This document shows, one piece after another, positions 1-12,000 of a stretch of DNA of 64,000 nt. A model generated the notes under the pieces. The model was not told where the DNA came from, ran no database searches, and was given only the letters and a program-made list of their open reading frames with translations. The DNA comes from Trebouxia sp. TZW2008. Taxonomy: Eukaryota > Chlorophyta > Trebouxiophyceae > Trebouxiales > Trebouxiaceae. The DNA is taken from contig BDIU01000331.1 in the NCBI GenBank assembly GCA_002118135.1, forward strand, positions 1,817 to 65,816. The letters run 5' to 3'. Position 1 is the first letter of the stretch, and every line of letters starts with the position of its first letter. The position numbers and the translations under genes were made by a program.

Positions 1-3000
1 CTCCCACCCCTACCCCAACCCCAACCCCCACTGTCAGGCCATCTCCATCAGTCACAGCATCACCAACACTGTCCCCAACACCTCGCATAATTGTCTTGCC
101 TACAGTGACCCCAACCCCTACCCCCACACCAACCCCAACCCCTGTTCCTCTTGCACCAGCACCGGCTCCTGTTGGTGGGGTATAATTTTGCCCCTGCCTG
201 CTAGTTCCTACTGCTCTGTTCTTGTGATCATTGACAATATCTGGGTCTGGGGCTGCTGCTGCTGTTGCCTTGTGCACAGGCATTGCCCCACAAGCACTGC
301 TGCATAAGGAGGCTCTGTCTGCGATCCGTAGCTTTGCTGTTGCTCAATGCTAGAGTCAAGTGGTCAGCACTGGCTGCACATCTGTGTGGCTTTTGTTCAC
401 ATTACAATCAACTTTTGCCTGAGCATGTGAGCCTCCTGATGCTTGAGCACATCAAAATTTGAAGGATCTGAGTTGCTTGTAGGGCTGTATCCACTTTTCC
501 CGCCGTTGCTGGCCCCAGCGCCAGCCCCAGTGCCAGCCCCTGCACCAGCCCCAGTGCCTGCTCCTCTTCCCCTCATTGCCCCTGCGCCGGCTCCCCTCAT
601 TGCTCCTGCGCCAGCTCCGCTTATTGCCCCTGCACCGGCACCCCTCCTTGCGCCAGCGCCAGCTCCACTTATGGCCCCTGCGCCAGCACCTCTTTTGGCG
701 CCAGCCCCAGCACCGCTTATGGCCCCTGCACCTGCTCCCCTCCTGGCCCCAGCGCCAGCTCCACTTATGGCGCCTGCGCCAGCACCCCTCCTGGCCCCAG
801 CGCCAGCTCCACTTATGGCGCCTGCGCCAGCACCCCTCCTAGCACCGGCACCAGCTCCACTTATGGCCCCTGCGCCAGCGCCCCTCTTAGCACCAGCTCC
901 AGCACCTGTTGTTGCCCCTGCGCCAGCTCCAGGTGTTCTGCTGCTACCAGCCCCAGCCCCTGCACCCCTGCTGCTACCCACCCCAGCCCCCGCTCCAGCC
1001 CCCTTGCTAGTGCCAGCACCCGCCCCTGCACCCCTGCTGCTACCCACTCCAGCACCCGCCCCAGCACCCCTGATCGCCCCTGTTGCTGCACCCCAAGCAG
1101 GTTTCTCACCCCTGCCATGAGCATGTTTACCACAATGCAGCAAGTACTTGCTGTAAAGCTTGCTTCACAGCCTTTTGCAGCATATGGAATGCAGTCAGTG
1201 TATGTTAGCTTGCCTCAGCATAAACCTGGCCTGCTTGCATACAATTGAAGCTGTCAGGAGCGCACATAACAGCATGCAGCATTGAGCAGTTTGGCTAGGC
1301 GCGTCTGACATACTGAACAGCTGACACAGCTGTTGTGACTTGATTTGCATGTGTGTGCATAGACCATGCCTCACAGTTGAGCTGATATTGAAATTGTTCT
1401 TTCAGGCGCTCCTGCCCCAGCACCCGCGGCACCCACGACTGATTTGCCCATTGTGGTGCAAGCAACATCTTCCTCTCCTATGTCAAACACCAGCAACACC
1501 AATGTCCAAGCTGCCATTGCTGCTGTCCTTGGCATTGGTGAGTGTCATCACAGCTCCTGCTTTTATTGCTGTCTTTCACTTCTGCTGACAGCCATTGCAT
1601 CAACAGCCTGCAAGGACACCACTGTTGACAACCCCTTTCGCACAGTCACAGTCTCCAGCCATTTGCATTGACGCATGCATCTTTCAACAGGACTGTTGCT
1701 TCTGTGCAGACCCTGCAGCTGTGACACCAATGTAGTTCCCCAATCACCTTTCATTTGCATTGACATGTGCAAAACCTGACACAGTTGTCCTTCAGCAGCC
1801 TCTTTTGTTGTGAGAATGACAAAGTCTGATGCAAACTTGATTCTTGTGCAGACCCTTCAGCATTGACAGCAATCTCCACCACCCACAGCTACTCCCTCTG
1901 GCAGACGCCTGCTGCAATCAAACACACACGAACTCAGCATGAGCATCAGGTTTTGCAGCCTCAACTCAGAGGACATCAACCTGAACATCAAAGCGTGCAA
2001 AGTCTGACATGCCTTTTGTTGTTGTGCAGACCCTTCAGCTGTGACAACAACCTCCACCACCACCACACCTACTTCTTCTGGCAGGCGGCTGCTGCAGTCC
2101 AACACAGAGGATCTCAGCATGAACATTGCCCTGCCAGCAGGCTACAATATCACCCAGGCCATTGCAACTTTGGAGGCTGCATCAGGGAACGGCACTGCTG
2201 GTCTGCTATCTGCTGCTCAGCAAGCGTGAGTCCAGCTTCTCTTCACTGTATATAGAACAAATGCTGATTGCCTGAAGCTGCTTCAGTGTTTTCACAGTGG
2301 CTGCTAGTTGGCTGCATGCTGAGCTGCTCACCATTATGTGGCAGCTGAAGCTGCTCTGCCTGGTCCAGGTAGCATTTTGGTGCATGTGGCCTGTCACTGT
2401 ATGCTGCGATGGCCAGCTGCTTTTTCACAGCAGCACATCTGGCTGCACATGTTGCTCAACGCACATGACCGCCGACCTTTCACTGTTGGTCACAAGTCTG
2501 ATGCCCAAGCAAAGCTTGTGGTACATGCTCAGCTGACCTCAGCTTGCGTTGATTGCAGGGGACTGGCAGACTTGCAAAGGCCGTGGCTCATCTCTGCCAA
2601 CATTGCAAAGCTTCCATGACCAGGCATGGCTCCCATGCCCAGGCAAGGCTCTTGCTGATTCTGCTGACACAAAGTGTAATGACTGCAGGGGATTGGCAGA
2701 CTTGCTCAGGTTGCAGCTCATCTCTGCCAACATTACAAAGCTTCCATGACCAAGCATGGCTCCGATGCCCGAGCAAGGCTCTTGTACATTCAGCTGACAT
2801 ACTGTGTGATGATTGCAGGGGTCTGCAAGACTTGCAAAGGTTGCAGCTCATCTCTGCCAATGGTGCTACAGTGACATTGATTGCAAGACTTCTGAGTCAT
2901 GCCAGCTAACACAAATTGCATTCACTGCAGGGGTTTGGCAGATCTGCAGAGGCTGCAGCTCATCTCTGCGAATGGTGCTACTGTGGCAGCTACCCCGGCA

Positions 3001-6000
3001 GCCCCTCCACCAGCCTCCAAAAAATCTACCCCAATCGGTCCCATCATTGGAGGTAAGCATCTCTGTCTTCAAGTACCGCAAATGCATATTGAGTCTCTAT
3101 AGCTTGCCTGATGATATACATGTCCAAGGCTTGCAGCACTGCAGCAAAAGCCTGTGTGACCTCATCAAACCAGCACAATGGTATGGCGTTTTATGTCAAA
3201 GTAGCACAATAGCGTGACTTTTTGTGACAGTCAACAGTCTTTTGTGCCATACCTGACATCCGTATTTTTATTCAGGGGTTGCTGGTGGCATCATAGCAGC
3301 ACTTGCGCTTGCGCTTTGCCTCTTCTTCTGCCTACGTCGCAAGCGCAACAAGCAAGTGGGCGAGAAACCTGTAGCTGCAAAGAAGCAGAAACAGCCTAAG
3401 CCTCAGAAGGAGAAAAAGCCCTCTGGACCTTGGCTGGGTTTCATGCGGGGTGGAAAGAAGAATGCTGGGAAGACTGGCACAGGTACAAGCTTGCCTGCAT
3501 TTTTGTTTGGCACTTGTCTCCTGATTGTGACTGCATTTCATTTGGTGTGGCAAGCGGAATGCTGGGAAGACTGGCACAGGTACGAGCTTGCCGCTTGTTT
3601 GGTTTTGCATTTGCCCCTTGACTTTCACTGTGTCTCATGCGTATGGACAGAACACTGACAAAAGGACAGGCACAGCTTTGAGCATGCTTGTCGTTTTGTC
3701 TCTGACCCCTGAGTGTTGCTCAGTCCCATGCACTGCATGGCAACACAAACGCAGGAAGCTTTGGCACAGGTGTTCTGTTGCCTGTTGTTGGGCCTGTTGC
3801 CTGGTCCCTAGATTCTGTGCTTGATCTTGTCTTCAACAGTGCCTTGTGCTAGCATTGTTGGATGTTATGCTTTGCTGCATGTCATTCATTTAGCTTGATG
3901 GTGCCTGGCAGAATGCATAATGCTGTACAAGCTATCTGTCAACTGGGTGTGCACATGGAACACAAGATACAACATGCGACAGCGCGTCCATGAGGGTGTG
4001 TTATTACTAGATATACATATGAAGAACAGTTTGTATTTCTCATATGTGTACTTGGCGTAAGTTCATTCTTATGCATGTGCTCTCCTGTGTATACCCTTGT
4101 GTCTTACATGACAAACAGCATGCCCTCATGTTTGACAAACCAGACCCAAATCTGCAGTTCACACAGTTTGTGACTTGCAGGTGCCCCTTTCATAGAAGTG
4201 CCTCATGACTCTGAGTCCAGTGCTGGCGGCTCAGCTAACTCAGCAAGTTCTCTGCCAGAAGATGCTGCTCTGAACCCTATCAAGCGCTCAGTTGCAGGTC
4301 AGTATCTGACTGTTGATAGCGTTATGAGCATGCACGACATTTCTCAACTGTGACTCTGCTAGGTGCTTGGCTGCACATCACTAGATTTGTTAGGAGGGCA
4401 TGTTGCAACTTTGCATACCAGCAGCATCAAAAACAGCACCGACTTTGATGCAACTCTTCAGATTGTGTTCTGACAGCTGCATTCATGCTCAGCCTCTCAA
4501 GCCCCACAGACTCTGAGAAGCTGTTAGCTGGTGGAGGTGGCATGACTTCAGCTGTTGATTATCATGTGTTGAGTCACAGCAAGTGAGGGGTGCAGCTGCA
4601 TGTTAATCAGTTCACCTACATTGCAGTCTGCTTGACAAACAAGATCTGCTACACATGTGGCTGCTGTTATTTTCAACCTGTCAGCAGCTGTTACAGCAAA
4701 GCGTGTTTTAATGTATCAGCATACTCCAAGTGAGCTTCGGCTGTTCCTTGCAGGCCAACAGCCACTTGTCAATGGTCATGAGCCAACTGTCAACCCTGTG
4801 ATGGGCGTGACAAACGCCTCAGATCACGCTAGCACCACACCAAACCCAGTCTTGGCATTTGCCAAGCCAAACACAACCACAGCCAACCCTGTGCTGTCAG
4901 CCACGCCTCCGTTGGCACAGCCAAGAAAATCTCCCCAGAAGGAAATTGAGCCTAAGAGGTCGCCGCAAAGGGCACCTCAGCCTATGATGTTCAACCCCCT
5001 GATGGCAAGGGGAACCCCCATGCCCAGACCCCCAAGCACGTCAACTACACCCCTCAGCTCAGAGCCTGTCCTTGCTGATGAGCCTGTGACTGTCCCAGTG
5101 ACCACTCATCTTGCCCCGCAAGCACCAATGCAAGATGTGAGGGTCAAACCGGAGCCCCCAGTGGTGACTGACATCCCGCCACCTGTTGAGGCTGACCCTC
5201 AAATTCAAGCTGCGGTGGCAGGAACACCTGCTGAGCTGTCCTTGGCGCCAATTCAGACCCCTCGCAATGCTGACGTCAGCTTGAAGGACAGGACTAGGGT
5301 GAAGCCGTTTTCTGGCGGGAACAATGGACCTGTGCCAACTGCTATGGCTAGGGCGCAGAGTGGCAGTCCAGGGTCTGGCTTCCTAGGCTTTGGCAGGGTT
5401 TCACCATCACCCAAGAAGAGCTTCACAGACTTGGCCAGGAAGGTCTCCCGCCCTGGCTCAGAGGCGGGAAGCTCCAGGAGAGCTTCTCCAGCAGCTTCCC
5501 CACAGGCTTCTCCCGCCAACTCTCGCCAGTCATCCCCCACGAGGTCTAGGCCTTCCCGCCGCAACTCTCCCGCCAACTCTAGGGCAAGCTCTCCCACGCG
5601 AGTCACGCCCACCCACACTCCAACTCATCCCCGAGCAGCAGCAGATTTGGCGGGAAGACCCCCCAAGCAGCCACCCAGGGCTGCAGCCCCAGCCCCAGTG
5701 CCAGCCCCAGCAGCGGCTGCCATCCAGCTTGTGCCTGCGCAATCAACTCCACCTTCTGACTCCTGGATTGATCCTCAAGCACCACCACAGCTACCAACAG
5801 ACGCACCAGCACAGATGCCAGCACAACTGCCAGCACAATTGCCAAGTCAGGTGCCAGCACAACTGCCAAATGAGACACCAGCACAGCCGCCAGCGCAGGT
5901 GGGAAGCATGACAAGGCAACAGCCTGAGTCAAGCACACATTCATCGACTCAGGCTGCTGAGTCAGCTGCTCCAGTAGCGTATCCTCCCGCCAAAGCCAGA

Positions 6001-9000
6001 GCTGCAGCGTTGCGGCGGGAACAAGAAGCTCAAGCTGGCCAGCAGCTGCGGCAGCAACCCCTGAGTGTGTCAAGCCGCATCAGCCGCAGTGCCAGGGAGA
6101 AGGCCACAGCTGTGGAAGCAGCTGCTCAGCCAGCATCGGCTACTGCTCAGCAGGCTTCTTCTTCTGCTCCTTCTTCTTCACCGTCCCTGGCGGCCATCAA
6201 GACCCCACCCCCCAGCAACCCCAAGGTCAGGATTCTGGAGGACCTCAGGGCTGCTGAGCTGTCAAGGGCTATAGCCCCTGAGCCAAGGGCTGCGGCTGCC
6301 ACCACTGTAGACGCTCCTCCTAGCAAGCTAGCCTTTGGCGCCGTCAATGCTGCCACCGGCTTGGTGGAGCAACCTAAGGCTCTCACAGCCAAGCACTTCA
6401 AGGCTCTTGCTCGCCAGCTAGAGGACAACAAGCCTGTTCAGGACGCTCTCGCCATTGAGGCCAGCTTGTCACTGGTTCAAATTGAGCAGAGCGCAGCGGT
6501 TTCCGGCCGCAGCAAGGGTGCGGTGCCAGCAACCATAGCTGAGGCAGCACCTCTGCAAGATGCGAGGGACGCTCCACAGAGCAGCACTCAGCAGGAAGTG
6601 CTGCAGTCGCCGTTTGCTGCAGCAGCACAAGGCAAGTTTGCGCCGCGCATGAGTGCTGAGGACATGACTGCCATGGCAATGGGGGCTATTGACAGGATCC
6701 GGGGCAGGGCACTTGAGACTGATGAGGTTCCTGAGGACTTGGGGTCCCCTGGGGGAGTAGACAGGGGTGCCACTAGAAGTCTCAGTCTGCCTAAGCAAGG
6801 CAGCTCTGAGGATATGTCAGCACTAGCCCTAGCTGCCATTGCCAGGCTGCGTAATATGGCAGACAAAGCAAAAGAGCCAAGCCCTCGCAGTGCATCAGCT
6901 CCAAGACCAGAGCGTGTGTCTGACGCTGAGTTTGAGCGGGAACGCAGCAAGCGGCTGCACCTTCCCGCTGGCCCTATCCGCCACAGCATGTCCATGAAGG
7001 ATTCCCGCCCAATCTCGCCTTTGCCAGCTAGAGGACGCAAGGCTCAGCAGCCTTTTGAGGCTGCACCAGTCAGACAATTCAGGTCAGAGCGCTCCACAGC
7101 TGGAAAGCCTAGCGCTGCTGTGCTATCTGACCAGCCTGCTGGTCGCCAAGCTGCAGGTCAGATGCCAGCATCTGGCGCTGTGACGCCTCTCACTCCCTCC
7201 ACTCCAGCAAGGCTCACACCTGACGTTCCAGTGGCTTCCACACCTCCCAGCAGGTCCTGGTCACCTGAGAGCGCTGTGCTTGAGAACGTGGTTGATGCAG
7301 CTGAAGTCGCTGCTCAGTCTAGCCAGCCAGCAGCTGCCAACCTGGCTGATGTGGTCAGGGGTCCTCAAGCGCCTGCTCAGTTCAAATCTCAGCAGCCTGC
7401 TGTGCCTGCTGAGCCCCAGCACCTAGCTCAGCAGCAGCCAACAGCAGACATGGCATTTGAACAGGTGTTTGCTGTGCCTGCTGAGCGCTCAGAGCCTGCC
7501 ACACCTACAGGCAGCGACAGCGACTCTTCCGGTTCCTTTCACATGACTCCTCCTAGGCAGCTGGTGGCCTCCAGAGCTGTGAACCTGCCTATGCCAGCAG
7601 CTGCTGCTCAGCTTCCAGTCAGAGAAATTGCAGTGCCTGACTCTCCCAGTGCGTCCAGTGTGAGCTCTGTTGCAACAGAAGAAGATGAGGAGCCATATGT
7701 GTTCGATGAGGCTGCTGCTGCTGCCAAGGCCATAGAGAAGGGCAAGGGTGTTTTGTCACAGCCAGAGATCAGACCGGTATGGGCCTGCTCCCTTGCATGA
7801 TATCCATCTGAGTTGTGCATCACCGCAGTGGTTTGGACCAACTATGCACTGCTGTCTGCACTACTCCTTGCAAATATTTAGCGATGGCAAATGGTGAGTG
7901 GTCAGTGTTGTCAATTGATATACACATGCTGGCCTTTAGCAACAAGGTCACGTCTCAGGCAGTGCAGGTGAAGACAAGACCATACTTGAGTACTCATGGT
8001 AGCTGCAATTTTCAGTACAGGTGACATGTGTCACATCATTGTACACATGTGCTAGCTGCAGAGCAAAGTGCATGTGACCAATTCTGTGTCTCCACAGGCT
8101 ATGGCATATATTTCAAAAACGCAAAGCCATCCTTGCCGCTGCGTTAAAAAAGCAAAATATAGATGTTAACGTATATTCTTGTTGCCTTGCAGCCGCCTCC
8201 CACACAGCGGCGCAGGAAGTCTCGACGTAACAGCACCCGTAGCCTGCGTAATGCACCAGGGCCCCTCACTCGTCAGCTGAGTGCCAACTCCCTGAACAAC
8301 AATGGGGCACCCACCTCGGGTCAGGAGGGCCACCGCTCCCACCGCAGGCAGCCCTCTGAAGGCTCTGCTAGTGATGCTGATACTGCCTCCCTTGCCAGTG
8401 GAGACTCAGGTGAGTGCATAACACAGAATGAAAATGATAGCGACGAAGATCACAACAGCATTGATCAAAATTGTGGATGGTAGCATCATGACCATTTAGA
8501 TGGAACGTTTCAGAATTGTCTTTGTGATGTCAAAGGTGGATGTGCTCATCATATTAATGATGGAGTATCACTTTGAGCTGGAGCTGCTTCCATGTGGAAT
8601 GAGTACCTCTGTTGTCAGTTCTAGAGAGGCAGCTACAAATTTCTCCTCAAACCTCCTCTGTTTGAGCCAAGCGTGAAATTCGAGCTTGGCTAAAATCCTC
8701 AGCTCCAAAGAAGGCTCTTTCTCCTCTGCATATAAATGCGGCTGCAAGTGGTACAATGCATGGGAAGGTGTACAGCAGGCTTCCTCCTCATGGGTTTGTG
8801 GACCCTTGCTTTGAAACCCTGAACCCCTGAGGGGCCAAGGCAACAGCACAGGCCTGTGAGGGGAGTCTTGCTTGACACACCTCATACATTTACATCCCTT
8901 GCAGCCGCTGGGTCCTGCAGCAGCCATTGTACCTCCAGCGATGCAGTGTCATGTCTAGGTCATGTGAGTGTATAACGTGTCAGCTTGCAGGTGTGGCATG

Positions 9001-12000
9001 CGCTTGTGTCTGTGCAGCATTTGGCTGTTGTGTCAACAGCTGCTGCAGTCATTGTAGCAGCTCTTTCTGTTGTCACATTTGCCACTGCCATTTTTTTGCA
9101 CTGCCATGGAGATCGATTCAGGGCAGGAGCCTCCGGACATCTGGGTTGCAGCTTGTTCAGTGATGTCAAGTATTATGCTTGCACCCATTGCGTTTTTGGC
9201 TTATGCCAGCACTATGCATCACTTTCACCCAAACACATCTTGCGTCAAAACACGGATTGTCTAAGTTGGCTGCAACAGGAAGGCGATGCTGGGCAACAAT
9301 GTTTGCCAAAAGTTTTGGGTGTGCAGGGCTGATGCGGGGGCGCAGGATAGAGCCCCACCCCAAGGTGGCTGCCCAGCCCTTGGCTGCAGTACTACAGAAT
9401 GTCATGCCTCGTCTTCAGGACAAGCAGCTCAAGTCAGACTCCATCCAGAACACTGAGAATGCCATCGCAGATCTGGTATCCAAGGGCAAGCCATTTGCAG
9501 GTGTGTATTGACAACATCAATTGCTTCAACATTTTAGCGCATCTGCTAGCCATGTTTGGCCTAAGTTGTGCCTCATGAGACTGGCAGGTGCACAGCACAT
9601 CTGTTCATGCCCACATTTTGAGTCATGAACACCAAGCTTGTTACTATGCGCATGTGCGCAAGCCTTGTCACGCACATGCCAGCATGAGCATGTAAAGATC
9701 AAGACACTGAGAACGCCATTGCAGATCTGGTATCTGAGGGCGAGCCTTTTGCAGGTGTGCAGTGAAAATAGTTGCAATCAATAACGCATACCAGCACGGG
9801 TGCTAGGCGTGCGTGGCTCATGTCTTATCCTGCTAGACTAGTAGATGTGTGGTGTGCATGTTCATGCCCACAATTGACTCATGAACACCAAGCTGGTCAT
9901 TGCATGTGTATGTACAAGCATCGCCAGCACCCTTGCCAGCACATCCGTTTTCAGTGCCTGTGTATGCAACATATGTGCCTAGTGTGCAGTGTTCATGGTG
10001 ATGGAAGGCAAATTTCAGCACAAACGGAGACACAGCACATGCAGAACCTGGCTGACCACCTCGCATACTAGGTCTTGCATGTCCTGTGTCTCCATTTGTG
10101 CTGCAATTTGCCTTCCATCACCATGATTACTGCGTTTAGTAAGGGGCTGCAGCCACAGCCATCCTGTTGCTTTTCAGGATCACTTTATCACTGGCCTGTT
10201 GAGCAACTTTACCATGCTGCCTTGACCAGCCAGTTGCACGACGGCAATTTATTCAAGCCCTGTGGGGCGAGCTCGCATTACGCTGAAGTACAGTTGTTTG
10301 CAAAGGTCTGCTTTATCATGGCATCATCAGAACCCCCATGATGAGGGGTGACTTTGCAAATGACTGTACTTGAGCTTCAAATCAAACTTGACTCAGAACC
10401 TCTTGAACAAATTGCTCACATAAATGCTTTGCCCCACTCTGGGCTCAAATCTGTGATCTGCACGAGCACGTTCACTTAATGATAAGGATAACATTCATTA
10501 CACTTTCTAGAATACATTGCCAAGTGCTGAAGAAGGGAATGTTTGCTTGCAGGCAAGTACGTGTTGGAGACTGGGCAGATGAGCGGCAGCACCTCTTTTG
10601 TGTTTGCAGCCAAGCGTAGGGGCAGCAACACACCTGTTGTCTGCAAGTTCTTTGCTGACCAGGAGAGCTTCAGAAGAGAGATGAAGTTCTTTGAGCGTGT
10701 GCACACTGGGGACTTTGTGCCAGGTTAGCAGTGAATTCTGCTTTGTCGTTATCTCCCTCGAAACCCATCTGCACAGTGATGCACTTGGACAGTGGTGCTG
10801 TCAATCAGCTTTTGAATGTGCCTTGTGCGCACAATGGAGTGCCTGTCAGCACATACTACATATTGCATAAGGGCATGTACAGGTCTGGCCGACGCAATGT
10901 CTACAGGCTGCATTGTATGCCAGCTCAAATGAGTGCTCACTGGCTAAATAGCATCCTGCTTTTGTCTGCACACGGCACAAATGGAAACACGATTGATTAC
11001 GCTCGGAATGTCCATGCTGCAAGTACACTTGAGGCTTTAGGCTGATTGTTTGCACAAATCGGAGACATGTAGTTGTGTGTGTTCACTAAGCTGGCGACAC
11101 ATATGTCATAAGGTACAACTCCATAAAGCTGTAGACATTCAGCTGACTTGCAATTGTCTGATGCAGTTGTGCTGGAGTCCTTTGGCAAAGGGGAGGCGCC
11201 TGGCAGCGGCAGCATGCCTGCCTGCATTGTGCTGGAGCGGTGGGACTTCTCCCTGTCAGACTGGAACCACAAGCTGCAGCGCCAGCCTGATGATGTCGAG
11301 CTCAAGAGCGCATTGTACATGGTAAGCTCAAACTTGTCTGTGCAGCTCAGTATGCCATTTAATGCTGGGGTTGCTGCTCTTTGTTTCTCTTGTTCATGTC
11401 ATGATTTGAGCAAGTGGTTTGTGCAGATCCAGAAGCCATATCAGACTGTGTTTGTTGCCTCTCATTATCTTGCTCATATCACTGTCTCTGGCAAAGCCAT
11501 TTGTATGGCTCTTGATACTGTGTAGGCTGCCCTTGCTTGCCCCTCCCATGTCAGCTAAAGCATTCGGGAAATTGCAAATGGGAAGCTGCAAATGACGGAC
11601 TCCGCCTTGTCACTGCTTTGCAAGGTCATAAGTGGAGAGTGTGCTGCTTCTGTGCCTCTGCACTGACAAACTGTGCATGTGTCAAGGCAGTAGCTGCAGC
11701 TTCTGCTGCTTGTGGTCACTCTTGACAAAATGTGTCTTTGTCAACAGGTGTGCAAGGCAGTGGCTGGGCTTCACCAGCGTGACATTGTGCATGGCAGTAT
11801 CCAGCTGGTCAACATCACGTCATGTAGCAGCAGATCAACCATTAAAATGTTGATGAGGGTAGCTGTAGTCACTATGTCACTAGTTCAATGTTCACATCTG
11901 CATGTGTCAACAGGTGTGCAAGGCAGTGGCTGGGCTGCATCAGCGTGACATTGTGCACGGCGACATCCGGCCAGGCAATATAATGTGGTTCAGCAGCAGC

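Noticed and set aside
397..1143. Minus-strand Gly-Ala 'silk-like' protein
   Set aside because: It mirrors the Pro-Ala repeat. The plus strand joins in phase to flanking exons of the receptor gene.
8568..8927. 119-codon minus-strand frame inside a receptor-gene intron
   Set aside because: It has no recognisable domain, splice plan or neighbours, and overlaps the next receptor exon.
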